The notes beneath the pieces were generated by a model. The model searched no databases, was not told the origin of the DNA, and saw nothing but the letters and a program-made list of their open reading frames with translations. Below, one piece after another: positions 19,101 through 28,059 of a DNA stretch of 64,000 bases (its first letter is position 1; each line of letters begins with the position of its first letter). This stretch comes from Streptococcus sp. SK643 (lineage in GTDB: Bacteria > Bacillota > Bacilli > Lactobacillales > Streptococcaceae). The position numbers and the translations under genes are program-made. The stretch is taken from NCBI RefSeq assembly GCF_000259505.1, contig NZ_AJMM01000003.1, forward strand, positions 27,477 through 91,476, given 5' to 3'.

Positions 19101-19916
19101 AAAGAAACTATTGAAAAACCAGTTGTTTACATCCCAGTCTTCCCAGGAACCAACTCAGAATATGACTCAGCTAAGGCCTTTGAAAAAGAAGGTGCAGAGG
19201 TTAACTTGGTGCCATTTGTAACCTTGAATGAAGAAGCCATAGTTAAGTCAGTTGGAACTATGGTTGATAATATTGGAAAAGCAAACATACTCTTCTTTGC
19301 AGGTGGTTTCTCAGCTGCAGATGAGCCAGATGGATCCGCTAAGTTTATCGTCAACATCCTTCTCAATGAAAAAGTGCGTGCAGCCGTTGATAGCTTTATC
19401 GCTCGTGGCGGTTTGATTATCGGTATCTGTAACGGATTCCAAGCCTTGGTTAAATCAGGTCTCCTTCCTTATGGGAACTTCGAGGATGCTAGCAGTACTA
19501 GCCCAACTCTCTTCTATAATGATGCTAACCAGCACGTAGCTAAGATGGTAGAAACCCGTATTGCCAATACTAATTCACCTTGGCTTGCTGGTGTGAAAGT
19601 GGGCGATATCCACGCTATTCCTGTTTCGCACGGTGAAGGGAAGTTTGTCGTGACGGCTGAGGAATTTGCAGAGCTCCGTGACAATGGCCAAATCTTTAGC
19701 CAATATGTGGACTTCGAAGGCAAACAAAGTATGGATTCTAAGTACAATCCAAATGGTTCTGTCCATGCCATCGAAGGAATTACCAGCAAGAATGGTCAAA
19801 TCATCGGTAAGATGGGACATTCAGAACGTTATGAAGATGGTCTTTTCCAAAATATTCCAGGAAATAAAGACCAGCATTTGTTCGCGTCTGCTGTACGTTA
19901 TTTCACAGGGAGATAA
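16191..19916 (+). CDS. purL: FGAM synthase, large single-chain form
   Basis: Phosphoribosylformylglycinamidine synthase makes FGAM from FGAR, ATP and glutamine. This is the long single-polypeptide type (1241 residues) rather than the purS/Q/L split found in bacilli. Conserved parts are SDHCRHTTFE, the ATP-grasp-like loop KNETHNHPTEIEPFGGAAT, GGKDSMSGTFEEL, and a C-terminal class I glutaminase domain with the nucleophile Cys in GICNGFQALV and the His/Glu pair in HGEG/HSE-type motifs. The ATG at 16191 follows aaagga; a TTG one codon earlier is not needed. Confidence 0.97.
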   Translation: MDKRIFVEKKADFQVKSESLVRELQHNLGLSSLKSIRIVQVYDVFDLAEDLFAPAEKHIFSEQVTDHVLEEAAVQADLANYAFFAIESLPGQFDQRAASSQEALLLLGSSSDVTVNTAQLYLVNKDIDVTELEAVKNYLLNPVDSRFKDITTGIAKQEFAESDKTIPKLTFFEGYGASDFATYKGEQGLAMEVDDLLFIQDYFKSIGRVPTETELKVLDTYWSDHCRHTTFETELKHIDFSASKFQKQLQSTYDKYISMRDELGRTEKPQTLMDMATIFGRYERANGRLDDMEVSDEINACSVEIEVDVDGVKEPWLLMFKNETHNHPTEIEPFGGAATCIGGAIRDPLSGRSYVYQAMRISGAGDITAPISETRAGKLPQQVISKTAAHGYSSYGNQIGLATTYVREYFHPGFVAKRMELGAVVGAAPKGNVVREKPEAGDVIILLGGKTGRDGVGGATGSSKVQTVESVETAGAEVQKGNAIEERKIQRLFRNGEVTRLIKKSNDFGAGGVCVAIGELADGLEIDLNKVPLKYQGLNGTEIAISESQERMAVVVRPEDVDTFVVECNKENINAVVVATVTEKPNLVMHWNGETIVDLERRFLDTNGVRVVVDAKVVDKDVKLPEERTTSVETLEVDTLTVLSDLNHASQKGLQTIFDCSVGRSTVNHPLGGRYQLTPTEASVQKLPVQHGVTHTASVMAQGFNPYVAEWSPYHGAAYAVVEATARLVATGANWSKARFSYQEYFERMDKQAERFGQPVAALLGSIEAQIQLGLPSIGGKDSMSGTFEELTVPPTLVAFGVTTADSRKVLSPEFKTAGENIYYIPGQALSAEIDFDLIKSNFAQFEAIQKAHKVTSASAVKYGGVVESLALATFGNHIGAEVTLPELETALTAQLGGFVFTSPEEIAGVEKIGQTNADFALTVNGVKLDGYKLDSAFQGKLEEVYPTEFVQAKELEEVPAIASETVIKAKETIEKPVVYIPVFPGTNSEYDSAKAFEKEGAEVNLVPFVTLNEEAIVKSVGTMVDNIGKANILFFAGGFSAADEPDGSAKFIVNILLNEKVRAAVDSFIARGGLIIGICNGFQALVKSGLLPYGNFEDASSTSPTLFYNDANQHVAKMVETRIANTNSPWLAGVKVGDIHAIPVSHGEGKFVVTAEEFAELRDNGQIFSQYVDFEGKQSMDSKYNPNGSVHAIEGITSKNGQIIGKMGHSERYEDGLFQNIPGNKDQHLFASAVRYFTGR

Positions 19917-19951
19917 AAGGTATAAAACAGTCAGTTTGTAAAAAGGATATT

Positions 19952-20572
19952 ATGATTCAGTATATTGAAAGGCTAGAAAGAGATTTTTTGTTTATAGAAC
20001 ATGGTTTTAAAGAACAAGAGAAGAAAGCCTTAGCTGATTATAAATCCAATGATAGCGAGTATATCAAAAATTTGGCACTTTTGGCTTATGAATCAGATGT
20101 TTATCAAGTTCGAATGTATGCTGTGTTTCTTTTAGGGTACTTATCAAACGATAAAGAAATTTTAATATTCATGCGAGATGAAGTTTCCAAAGATAACAAC
20201 TGGAGAGTTCAGGAAGTTCTTGCTAAAGCATTTGATGAGTTTTGTAAGACTACTGGTTATGAAACGTCACTGCCAATCATTGATGAATGGTTAAACCATA
20301 ACAATCCAAATATAAGAAGAGCTGTAATAGAGGGATTAAGAAGATGGACAAGCAGGCCATATTTTAGAGAGCATCCTACCGAGGCTATTAAACGAATAGC
20401 TACTTTAAAAGTAGATACAAGTGAGTATGTTAGGAAGTCGGTAGGGAATGCTTTAAGAGACATAAGTAAGAAATTTCCTAATTTAATTAAAGAGGAAATC
20501 AAGAGTTGGAATGTAGAAAATAAAGAAATCAAAAAAGTGTACAAACTAGCCAGTAAAATTATTGAAGTTTAG
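19952..20572 (+). CDS. HEAT-repeat protein, DNA alkylation repair-like (AlkC/AlkD superfamily)
   Basis: 206-residue all-helical protein. Helical pairs with the HEAT-like pattern NWRVQEVLAKAFDEF, NPNIRRAVIEGLRRWTSRPY and SEYVRKSVGNALRDISKKFP recall the AlkC/AlkD-type alkylpurine glycosylases. I cannot confirm the catalytic Asp or aromatic residues, so the enzyme activity is an inference. Codon use is AT-rich compared with purL and purF, and the gene sits inside the purine operon with no terminator on either side. That points to insertion into a transcribed locus. The start follows aaaaggatatt. Confidence 0.7.
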   Translation: MIQYIERLERDFLFIEHGFKEQEKKALADYKSNDSEYIKNLALLAYESDVYQVRMYAVFLLGYLSNDKEILIFMRDEVSKDNNWRVQEVLAKAFDEFCKTTGYETSLPIIDEWLNHNNPNIRRAVIEGLRRWTSRPYFREHPTEAIKRIATLKVDTSEYVRKSVGNALRDISKKFPNLIKEEIKSWNVENKEIKKVYKLASKIIEV

Positions 20573-20597
20573 AATGTAAGTACAAAAGGTATAAAAA

Positions 20598-22040
20598 ATG
20601 ACATACGAAGTAAAATCTCTTAATGAAGAATGCGGTGTTTTCGGTATCTGGGGACATCCAGATGCTGCTAAATTGACCTATTTTGGACTCCATAGTCTTC
20701 AGCACCGTGGTCAGGAGGGGGCAGGAATCCTCTCCAATGACCAAGGGAAATTGAAGCGCCATCGTGATATGGGGCTTTTATCAGAAGTCTTCAAAAATCC
20801 TGCTAATTTGGATAAATTGACAGGAAGTGGAGCAATTGGGCATGTGCGTTATGCGACTGCTGGCGAAGCTTCTGTAGATAACATCCAGCCCTTCCTCTTC
20901 CGTTTTCACGATATGCAGTTTGGTTTGGCTCATAATGGAAATCTGACTAATGCAGCCTCTCTCAAGAAAGAATTGGAACAAAGAGGAGCCATTTTCAGCG
21001 CGACATCGGACTCGGAAATCTTAGCTCACCTCATTCGTCGCAGTCACAATCCGAACTTGATGGGCAAAATCAAGGAAGCGCTCAGCCTTGTTAAAGGTGG
21101 TTTTGCTTATATCTTGCTGTTTGAAGATAAGTTAATTGCTGCTCTTGACCCAAATGGTTTCCGTCCCCTTTCGATCGGGAAAATGGCTAACGGAGCAGTC
21201 GTAGTGTCATCTGAAACCTGTGCTTTTGAAGTCATTGGTGCAGAATGGATTCGCGATTTAAAGCCAGGTGAGATTGTGATCATTGATGACAAGGGAATCC
21301 AGTATGATAGCTATACAGATGATACCCAGTTAGCAATCTGTTCTATGGAGTATATCTATTTTGCTCGCCCTGATTCTAACATTCATGGTGTCAATGTTCA
21401 TACGGCACGTAAACGTATGGGTGCCCAATTGGCGCGTGAATTCAAGCATGAGGCAGATATCGTAGTCGGTGTGCCCAATTCTTCTCTCAGCGCAGCTATG
21501 GGCTTTGCGGAAGAATCAGGTCTACCAAACGAAATGGGCCTCATCAAGAACCAATACACCCAACGTACCTTTATCCAACCGACTCAAGAATTGCGGGAGC
21601 AAGGGGTGCGGATGAAACTCTCTGCTGTTTCAGGAGTTGTAAAAGGCAAGCGTGTGGTTATGATTGATGACTCTATTGTACGTGGAACAACCTCTCGTCG
21701 GATCGTTCAGCTCCTGAAAGAAGCAGGTGCGACTGAGGTTCACGTTGCCATTGGTAGTCCAGCGCTAGCTTATCCATGTTTCTACGGGATTGATATCCAG
21801 ACCCGTCAGGAGCTAATTGCGGCAAATCATACGGTTGAAGAAACGCGTCAAATCATTGGGGCGGATAGCCTGACCTATCTTTCTGTTGAAGGATTGATTG
21901 ATTCGATTGGTATTGAAACAGATGCGCCGAATGGTGGTCTCTGTGTCGCTTACTTTGACGGTGACTACCCAACACCTCTCTACGACTACGAAGAAGACTA
22001 TCGTCGAAGTTTGGAAGAAAAGACCAGTTTTTATAAATAG
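20598..22040 (+). CDS. purF: Amidophosphoribosyltransferase
   Basis: First enzyme of de novo purine synthesis (PRPP plus glutamine to phosphoribosylamine), 480 residues. The Ntn-type glutaminase has its nucleophile at Cys12 (NEECGVFGIWGH), so an 11-residue propeptide is removed. The PRTase domain carries the PRPP-binding loop VVMIDDSIVRGTTSRR. The gene is preceded by a short spacer from the HEAT-repeat gene and uses the ribosome binding site aaaggt. Confidence 0.97.
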   Translation: MTYEVKSLNEECGVFGIWGHPDAAKLTYFGLHSLQHRGQEGAGILSNDQGKLKRHRDMGLLSEVFKNPANLDKLTGSGAIGHVRYATAGEASVDNIQPFLFRFHDMQFGLAHNGNLTNAASLKKELEQRGAIFSATSDSEILAHLIRRSHNPNLMGKIKEALSLVKGGFAYILLFEDKLIAALDPNGFRPLSIGKMANGAVVVSSETCAFEVIGAEWIRDLKPGEIVIIDDKGIQYDSYTDDTQLAICSMEYIYFARPDSNIHGVNVHTARKRMGAQLAREFKHEADIVVGVPNSSLSAAMGFAEESGLPNEMGLIKNQYTQRTFIQPTQELREQGVRMKLSAVSGVVKGKRVVMIDDSIVRGTTSRRIVQLLKEAGATEVHVAIGSPALAYPCFYGIDIQTRQELIAANHTVEETRQIIGADSLTYLSVEGLIDSIGIETDAPNGGLCVAYFDGDYPTPLYDYEEDYRRSLEEKTSFYK

Positions 22041-22076
22041 GTAGCCTATCCTCCATTAAAGAAAAGTAATAAACAA

Positions 22077-22121
22077 ATGACAAATAAAAATGCTTATGTC
22101 CCACGTTTCACTACTGACTAA
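22077..22121 (+). pseudogene. Copy of the purM 5' end, 14 codons then stop
   Basis: ATG ACA AAT AAA AAT GCT TAT (MTNKNAY) nearly repeats the real purM start MANKNAY at 22363, after which the sequences differ and a TAA follows at 22119. It looks like the original purM start, left behind when the DNA carrying the BOX element arrived and a second copy of the start was formed. Confidence 0.55.
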
Positions 22122-22188
22122 AAGCTAAAGCATTTGTCAGTAGACGCTTTCTCCTATGGGGCAAAGCTAGAACCCTGACTAGTATTTT

Positions 22189-22296
22189 TATACTCTTCGA
22201 AAATCAAATTCAAACCACGTCAGCTTCACCTTGCCGTACTCAAGTACAGCCTGCGGCTAGCTTCCTAGTTTGCTCTTTGATTTTCATTGAGTATTA
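22189..22296 (+). repeat. BOX element, boxA-boxC without boxB
   Basis: BoxA begins tatactcttcgaaaatca at 22189 and boxC ends ttcattgagtatta at 22296. It is 108 bases long, the minimal BOX form. It lies between purF and purM, 66 bases upstream of the purM start, and could fold in the operon transcript. Confidence 0.88.
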
Positions 22297-22362
22297 GATA
22301 AAATAATTGTTTATCTAAAAATACGTCGCAGTCTTTCCCAAAAAAAGAAAAGGAAAAATAAA

Positions 22363-23385
22363 ATGGCAAATAAAAATGCGTACGCTCAATCTGGTGTGGA
22401 TGTTGAAGCGGGTTATGAAGTTGTTGAGCGGATCAAAAAGCACGTAGCTCGTACGGAGCGTGCAGGTGTCATGGGAGCTCTTGGTGGCTTTGGTGGCATG
22501 TTTGATCTTTCAAAAACAGGTGTCAAAGAGCCCGTCTTGATCTCAGGAACTGATGGTGTCGGAACCAAGCTCATGCTGGCTATCAAGTATGATAAGCATG
22601 ACACGATTGGGCAGGATTGTGTGGCCATGTGTGTCAACGATATCATCGCTGCAGGCGCGGAGCCTCTCTATTTCCTTGACTACGTAGCGACAGGCAAGAA
22701 TGAACCAGCTAAACTAGAGCAAGTCGTCGCTGGTGTAGCAGAAGGTTGTGTGCAGGCTGGTGCTGCCCTTATTGGTGGGGAAACGGCTGAAATGCCTGGT
22801 ATGTATGGTGCAGATGACTATGACTTGGCTGGTTTTGCAGTCGGTGTGGCTGAAAAATCTCAAATCATTGACGGTTCAAAAGTGGCAGAAGGAGATATTC
22901 TGCTCGGACTTGCTTCAAGTGGGATTCACTCCAATGGTTACTCACTCGTTCGCCGTGTCTTTGCCGATTACACAGGTGAGGAAATTTTGCCAGAATTGGA
23001 AGGCAAGAAACTCAAGGAAGTTCTTCTTGAGCCGACTCGTATCTATGTCAAGGCTGTCTTGCCACTCATCAAGGAAGGCTTGGTAAACGGCATTGCCCAC
23101 ATCACAGGTGGTGGCTTTATTGAAAATGTCCCTCGAATGTTTGCAGCTGACTTGGCTGCTGAGATTGAGGAAAGCAAAGTTCCAGTCTTGCCAATCTTCA
23201 AAGCCCTTGAAAAATACGGTCAGATCAAGCATGAAGAAATGTTTGAAATCTTCAATATGGGTGTGGGACTCATGCTTGCAGTTAGCCCTGAAAATGTAGG
23301 CCGTGTCAAGGAATTGTTGGATGAACCAGTCTATGAAATTGGTCGTATCGTCAAGAAAGAAAACGAAAGTGTCATCATCAAATGA
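22363..23385 (+). CDS. purM: AIR synthetase (PurM)
   Basis: Phosphoribosylformylglycinamidine cyclo-ligase closes the imidazole ring of FGAM. 340 residues, with the family features [59 protein letters not shown] and [13 protein letters not shown]. The ribosome binding site is aaaggaaa. The purN start overlaps its end by four bases. Confidence 0.97.
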   Translation: MANKNAYAQSGVDVEAGYEVVERIKKHVARTERAGVMGALGGFGGMFDLSKTGVKEPVLISGTDGVGTKLMLAIKYDKHDTIGQDCVAMCVNDIIAAGAEPLYFLDYVATGKNEPAKLEQVVAGVAEGCVQAGAALIGGETAEMPGMYGADDYDLAGFAVGVAEKSQIIDGSKVAEGDILLGLASSGIHSNGYSLVRRVFADYTGEEILPELEGKKLKEVLLEPTRIYVKAVLPLIKEGLVNGIAHITGGGFIENVPRMFAADLAAEIEESKVPVLPIFKALEKYGQIKHEEMFEIFNMGVGLMLAVSPENVGRVKELLDEPVYEIGRIVKKENESVIIK

Positions 23386-23933
23386 AAAAAATAGCGGTTT
23401 TTGCCTCTGGTAATGGTTCAAATTTTCAGGTGATAGCCGAAGAATTTCCAGTGGAGTTTGTCTTTTCAGACCATCGTGACGCCTATGTGCTCGAACGTGC
23501 AGACAAGCTCGGCGTTCTATCCTATGCTTTTGAACTCAAGGAGTTTGAGAGCAAGACAGACTACGAAGAAGCGCTTGTTGAACTCTTGGAAGAACACCAG
23601 ATTGACTTGGTTTGTCTAGCAGGCTACATGAAAATCGTTGGACCAACCTTATTGGCGGCTTATGAAGGTCGGATTGTCAACATTCATCCAGCCTACCTGC
23701 CAGAGTTTCCAGGAGCTCACGGAATTGAGGATGCTTGGAATGCAGGTGTTGAGCAGTCTGGTGTGACCATTCACTGGGTGGATTCTGGAGTAGATACAGG
23801 AAAGGTCATCAAACAAGTACGTGTACCACGGCTGGCTGATGATACGATTGACAGTTTTGAAGAACGGATTCATGAAGCAGAGTATAAACTCTATCCTCAA
23901 GTGTTGGAGAGTTTAGGGGTAGGGAGAAGATAA
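23382..23933 (+). CDS. purN: GAR transformylase
   Basis: Phosphoribosylglycinamide formyltransferase using 10-formyl-THF, 183 residues. It starts [17 protein letters not shown] and carries the catalytic region [20 protein letters not shown] with the conserved Asn-His pair and the later Asp in [11 protein letters not shown]. It overlaps purM by ATGA. The [10 protein letters not shown] loop reads like the usual HPSLLPSFPG with local substitutions. Confidence 0.95.
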   Translation: MKKIAVFASGNGSNFQVIAEEFPVEFVFSDHRDAYVLERADKLGVLSYAFELKEFESKTDYEEALVELLEEHQIDLVCLAGYMKIVGPTLLAAYEGRIVNIHPAYLPEFPGAHGIEDAWNAGVEQSGVTIHWVDSGVDTGKVIKQVRVPRLADDTIDSFEERIHEAEYKLYPQVLESLGVGRR

Positions 23934-23977
23934 GAAGTAAATCAGGTTTTGATTGTGCAATATTGCTAGGAGAAAAA

Positions 23978-24442
23978 ATGATTGATTTGAAATTAGTAGA
24001 TGAGAGCAGTTTTCAGGCAGTGCTGGATTTGAAAATATCTGAAGCTGATGAACGAGCGCGTTTCGTGGCTCCAAATGTACGCTCTTTAGCTGACGCATGG
24101 CTCTACCGAGAGAATGGGGATGTGTTTCCGAGGGCAATCTATTGGGATAAGCAAGTAGTTGGCTTTCTCCTGTTGGAAATAGACGAGGATGAAGCGGAAT
24201 ACTTTATCTGGCGGATAATGATTGGTCAGCAATACCAAGGAAGAGGTTATGGTCGAAAAGCCTTGGAAGCTCTAATCAAAGAGGCTCAGATGGATAGAGC
24301 TTGCAGTCATATTATTGCAGATTATGTGGCCGGAAATGAAAAAATGAAGCACCTGCTGACTAGTCTGGGTTTTCAGGAAACAGGATTTATACAAGAAAAT
24401 AACGAAGTCGCTATGCGCTTGGACCTAAAGAAAGAGGAATAG
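23978..24442 (+). CDS. GNAT-family N-acetyltransferase
   Basis: 154-residue acetyltransferase. The acetyl-CoA loop is visible as [18 protein letters not shown] (R/Q-x-x-G-x-G/A motif), and the C-terminal [17 protein letters not shown] is typical of the BltD/PaiA diamine-acetyltransferase branch. The substrate cannot be determined. The ATG at 23978 sits behind aggaga; a TTG five codons earlier is less likely. It lies between purN and purH and ends two bases before purH, so it is probably cotranscribed with the purine genes although it has no known step in that pathway. Confidence 0.88.
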   Translation: MIDLKLVDESSFQAVLDLKISEADERARFVAPNVRSLADAWLYRENGDVFPRAIYWDKQVVGFLLLEIDEDEAEYFIWRIMIGQQYQGRGYGRKALEALIKEAQMDRACSHIIADYVAGNEKMKHLLTSLGFQETGFIQENNEVAMRLDLKKEE

Positions 24443-24443
24443 A

Positions 24444-25991
24444 ATGACGAAAAAAGCTTTGATCAGCGTCTCAGACAAAGCGGGCATTGTTGAATTTGCC
24501 CAAGAACTTAAAAAACTTGGTTGGGAGATTATCTCGACTGGTGGAACCAAGGTTGCCCTTGATACTGCTGGGGTGGACACCATTGCTATCGATGATGTGA
24601 CTGGTTTTCCAGAAATGATGGATGGTCGTGTTAAGACCCTTCATCCAAATATCCACGGTGGGCTCCTCGCTCGTCGTGATTTGGATAGTCACCTGGAAGC
24701 GGCCAAAGACAATCAAATCGAGCTCATTGACCTTGTAGTGGTCAACCTTTACCCATTCAAGGAAACTATTCTCAAACCAGACGTGACTTATGCTGATGCT
24801 GTGGAGAATATCGATATTGGTGGGCCATCTATGCTTCGTTCAGCAGCGAAGAATCATGCCAGCGTGACGGTTGTGGTAGACCCTGCTGACTATGATGTGG
24901 TGCTTAACGAATTGTCAGCCAATGGTGAAACGACTTACGAAACGCGTCAACGTTTAGCGGCCAAGGTTTTCCGTCACACAGCGGCTTATGACGCCTTGAT
25001 TGCAGAGTATTTCACAGCTCAAGTCGGAGAAAGCAAACCTGAAAAGCTCACTTTGACCTATGACCTCAAACAAGCTATGCGTTACGGTGAGAACCCTCAA
25101 CAAGACGCGGACTTCTACCAAAAAGCTTTGCCGACTGACTACTCGATTGCATCCGCTAAACAACTTAACGGGAAAGAATTGTCATTCAATAATATCCGTG
25201 ACGCTGATGCGGCCATTCGTATTATCCGTGATTTCAAAGATCGTCCAACCGTTGTGGCTCTCAAACACATGAACCCATGTGGAATCGGTCAGGCTGATGA
25301 CGTCGAGACTGCTTGGGACTACGCTTATGAGTCTGACCCAGTGTCCATCTTTGGTGGGATTGTTGTTCTCAACCGTGAGGTGGATGTTGCGACAGCTGAG
25401 AAGATGCATGGTGTTTTCCTCGAGATTATCATCGCACCTAGCTATACGGATGAGGCGCTAGCTATTTTGACCAATAAAAAGAAAAACTTGCGTATCCTTG
25501 CCTTGCCATTTGACGCTCAAGAAGCGAGTGAAGCGGAAGCTGAATATACTGGTGTGGTCGGTGGACTTCTGGTGCAAAACCAAGACGTTGTCAAAGAAAG
25601 TCCAGCTGACTGGCAAGTGGTGACCAAACGCCAACCAACTGAGACAGAAGCGATAGCACTTGAGTTCGCTTGGAAGTCTATTAAATACGTCAAATCAAAC
25701 GGAATTATTGTGACCAACGACCACATGACACTGGGTGTTGGTCCAGGTCAGACTAACCGTGTGGCTTCTGTTCGTATCGCCATTGACCAAGCTAAAGACC
25801 GTCTTGACGGCGCTGTGCTTGCTTCGGATGCCTTCTTCCCATTTGCGGATAATGTGGAAGAAATCGCCAAAGCAGGTATTAAGGCTATCATCCAGCCCGG
25901 TGGATCGGTCCGTGATCAGGAATCCATCGAAGCTGCTGACAAATATGGCTTGACCATGGTCTTCACAGGTGTGAGACATTTTAGACATTAA
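24444..25991 (+). CDS. purH: Bifunctional AICAR transformylase/IMP cyclohydrolase
   Basis: Catalyses the last two steps to IMP. 515 residues. The N-terminal MGS-like cyclohydrolase domain has [20 protein letters not shown] and [14 protein letters not shown]. The C-terminal transformylase domain has [13 protein letters not shown] ([14 protein letters not shown]), KHMNPCGIG and [17 protein letters not shown] clear terminator follows, ending the purC-H transcription unit. Confidence 0.97.
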   Translation: MTKKALISVSDKAGIVEFAQELKKLGWEIISTGGTKVALDTAGVDTIAIDDVTGFPEMMDGRVKTLHPNIHGGLLARRDLDSHLEAAKDNQIELIDLVVVNLYPFKETILKPDVTYADAVENIDIGGPSMLRSAAKNHASVTVVVDPADYDVVLNELSANGETTYETRQRLAAKVFRHTAAYDALIAEYFTAQVGESKPEKLTLTYDLKQAMRYGENPQQDADFYQKALPTDYSIASAKQLNGKELSFNNIRDADAAIRIIRDFKDRPTVVALKHMNPCGIGQADDVETAWDYAYESDPVSIFGGIVVLNREVDVATAEKMHGVFLEIIIAPSYTDEALAILTNKKKNLRILALPFDAQEASEAEAEYTGVVGGLLVQNQDVVKESPADWQVVTKRQPTETEAIALEFAWKSIKYVKSNGIIVTNDHMTLGVGPGQTNRVASVRIAIDQAKDRLDGAVLASDAFFPFADNVEEIAKAGIKAIIQPGGSVRDQESIEAADKYGLTMVFTGVRHFRH

Positions 25992-25997
25992 GAATAT

Positions 25998-26028
25998 AAA
26001 GGAAAGAAAACAGTTTCTTTCCTTTTTT
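25998..26028 (+). terminator. Terminator after purH
   Basis: 12-bp stem aaaggaaagaaa (25998-26009) with tttctttccttt (26014-26025), then T residues. Confidence 0.8.
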
Positions 26029-26055
26029 GGCTTAAAATGCTAAGTGAAACAAGAT

Positions 26056-26079
26056 TAAAACGAACATTTATGGTATAAT
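26056..26079 (+). promoter_or_regulatory. purD promoter with PurR-box-like sequence
   Basis: taaaacgaacatt (26056-26068) matches the lactococcal PurBox at about 11 of 13 positions and lies just ahead of an extended -10 TGGTATAAT (26071-26079). This gives purD and the genes after it their own promoter, probably purine-controlled. Confidence 0.6.
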
Positions 26080-26111
26080 TTTAATAAATAATTCGCAAAA
26101 GAGGTTAAGAG

Positions 26112-27377
26112 ATGAAGCTGTTAGTTGTCGGTTCTGGTGGTCGTGAACATGCGATTGCCAAGAAGTTGCTTGAATCAAAAGACGTTGAAAAAGTCTTTGT
26201 GGCTCCTGGAAATGACGGAATGACTCTGGATGGTTTGGAATTGGTAAACATCTCTATTTCCGAACATTCTAAGTTGATTGACTTCGCAAAGGTCAACGAT
26301 ATCGCTTGGACCTTCATCGGTCCAGATGATGCCCTTGCTGCTGGCATTGTGGATGATTTTAACCAAGCTGGGCTTAAGGCTTTTGGGCCGACTAGGGCCG
26401 CTGCTGAACTGGAGTGGTCCAAGGATTTTGCTAAGGAAATCATGGTCAAATACGGTGTTCCGACAGCAGCCTATGGCACATTCTCGGACTTTGAGGAAGC
26501 CAAGGCCTATATCGAAAAGCAGGGGGCTCCTATCGTGGTCAAGGCGGATGGATTAGCGCTTGGCAAAGGTGTTGTTGTTGCAGAAACGGTTGAGCAAGCG
26601 GTCGAAGCTGCCCACGAGATGCTTTTGGACAATAAATTCGGTGATTCAGGTGCGCGTGTTGTCATCGAAGAGTTCTTAGCTGGAGAGGAGTTCTCTCTTT
26701 TTGCCTTTGTTAATGGCGACCAGTTCTACATCATGCCAACAGCTCAGGACCACAAACGTGCCTACGACGGGGACAAGGGTCCTAACACTGGTGGGATGGG
26801 TGCCTATGCACCAGTTCCACACTTGCCACAGAGTGTAGTTGATACAGCGGTTAAGACTATTGTCAAGCCAGTTCTTGAAGGTATGATTCAGGAAGGTCGC
26901 CCTTATTTGGGTGTCCTTTACGCAGGCTTGATTCTGACAGCTGATGGACCTAAGGTCATCGAGTTTAATGCACGCTTTGGAGATCCTGAAACTCAGATTA
27001 TTCTGCCTCGTTTGACATCTGACTTTGCACAAAATATAACGGATATCCTGAATGGCAAGGAGCCAAACATCACTTGGACGGATAAGGGTGTGACTCTGGG
27101 TGTGGTTGTCGCATCCAACGGTTACCCGCTAGACTATGAAAAGGGTGTTGAATTGCCAGCCAAGACAGAAGGCGACATCATCACCTACTATGCAGGGGCT
27201 AAGTTTGCGGAAAATAGCAGAGCACTGCTCTCAAACGGTGGACGTGTCTATATGCTCGTCACCACAGCAGGCACTGTCAAAGAAGCCCAAGACATCATCT
27301 ACCAAGAACTCACCCAACAAAAAACAGAAGGCCTCTTTTACCGAAAAGATATCGGAAGCAAGGCCATAAAAGATTAA
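26112..27377 (+). CDS. purD: GAR synthetase
   Basis: Phosphoribosylamine-glycine ligase of the ATP-grasp superfamily, 421 residues. Features are the N-terminal MKLLVVGSGGREHAIAKKLL, IGPDDALAAGIVDDF, VKADGLALGKGVVVA, the metal/ATP site FNARFGDPETQIILPRL and GPNTGGMGAYAP. The ribosome binding site is agaggtt-like. It starts the second purine transcription unit (purD-E-K-B). Confidence 0.97.
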   Translation: MKLLVVGSGGREHAIAKKLLESKDVEKVFVAPGNDGMTLDGLELVNISISEHSKLIDFAKVNDIAWTFIGPDDALAAGIVDDFNQAGLKAFGPTRAAAELEWSKDFAKEIMVKYGVPTAAYGTFSDFEEAKAYIEKQGAPIVVKADGLALGKGVVVAETVEQAVEAAHEMLLDNKFGDSGARVVIEEFLAGEEFSLFAFVNGDQFYIMPTAQDHKRAYDGDKGPNTGGMGAYAPVPHLPQSVVDTAVKTIVKPVLEGMIQEGRPYLGVLYAGLILTADGPKVIEFNARFGDPETQIILPRLTSDFAQNITDILNGKEPNITWTDKGVTLGVVVASNGYPLDYEKGVELPAKTEGDIITYYAGAKFAENSRALLSNGGRVYMLVTTAGTVKEAQDIIYQELTQQKTEGLFYRKDIGSKAIKD

Positions 27378-27410
27378 CAGATATTGGCGAGCGAAAGCGA
27401 GCCAAACTAA

Positions 27411-27542
27411 GATAATGGTCGCCGTGGTGAAAAGACCAGAACAATTTCTGTTCTGGTCTAGGGAAAATTTGAGACCTTAGGCTCAAATTTTAGGAATGAA
27501 ACCGAAGGTTTGCTTCCGTCCCCACCACCTAAGACCATTATC
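27411..27542 (+). ncRNA. Multi-branched structured element between purD and purE
   Basis: 132 bases that fold into a closed, branched shape. Outer stem P1 is gataatggtc (27411-27420) with gaccattatc (27533-27542). P2 is gtggtg (27424-27429) with caccac (27523-27528). Three hairpins lie inside: an 11-bp perfect stem agaccagaaca (27433-27443) with tgttctggtct (27449-27459); aaaatttgag (27464-27473) with ctcaaatttt (27482-27491), capped by cct/agg; and ggaa/ttcc enclosing aaacc (27499-27503) with ggttt (27507-27511). No T tail follows, so it is not an ordinary terminator. The purE ribosome binding site comes 15-20 bases later. It may be a regulatory leader, a small RNA or a palindromic mobile repeat; the sequence alone cannot decide. 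Confidence 0.55.
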
Positions 27543-27567
27543 AAAAAAGAAGAAAAAAGGAAAAATT

Positions 27568-28059
27568 ATGACTAAACCAATTATTTCCATCATCATGGGC
27601 TCAAAATCCGACTGGGCAACCATGCAAAAAGCAGCAGAAGTCCTAGACCGCTTCGGTGTAGCCTACGAAAAGAAAGTTGTTTCCGCACACCGTACACCAG
27701 ACCTCATGTTCAAACACGCCGAGGAAGCCCGTAGTCGCGGTATCAAGGTCATCATTGCAGGTGCTGGAGGCGCAGCCCATTTGCCAGGCATGGTAGCAGC
27801 CAAAACCACTCTGCCTGTCATTGGTGTACCAGTCAAATCACGTGCGCTTAGTGGGGTCGACTCGCTTTACTCTATCGTACAGATGCCGGGTGGCGTGCCT
27901 GTAGCGACGATGGCTATTGGTGAAGCAGGTGCGACCAATGCGGCCCTCTTTGCCCTCCGTCTTCTGTCAGTAGAGGATCAAGCTATTGCGACAGCATTGG
28001 CAGATTTCACAGAAGAACAAGGAAAAATCGCAGAGGAGTCGACAAATGAGCTCATCTAA
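27568..28059 (+). CDS. purE: N5-CAIR mutase
   Basis: Class I PurE, 163 residues, moves the carboxyl group of N5-CAIR to give CAIR. Shows [51 protein letters not shown] and [14 protein letters not shown]. The ATG at 27568 follows aaaaaagg. The frame is open into the upstream structured element, but no start signal is found there. It overlaps purK by 14 bases. Confidence 0.96.
   Translation: MTKPIISIIMGSKSDWATMQKAAEVLDRFGVAYEKKVVSAHRTPDLMFKHAEEARSRGIKVIIAGAGGAAHLPGMVAAKTTLPVIGVPVKSRALSGVDSLYSIVQMPGGVPVATMAIGEAGATNAALFALRLLSVEDQAIATALADFTEEQGKIAEESTNELI

Noticed and set aside
22189..22296. RUP element instead of BOX
   Set aside because: The element contains the BOX-PCR primer region of boxA and the boxC end; the same order appears in the two longer copies in the window.
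27411..27542. Purine riboswitch before purE
   Set aside because: It lacks the conserved three-way junction and loop sequences of that class; the fold is different, so it is reported only as a structured element.
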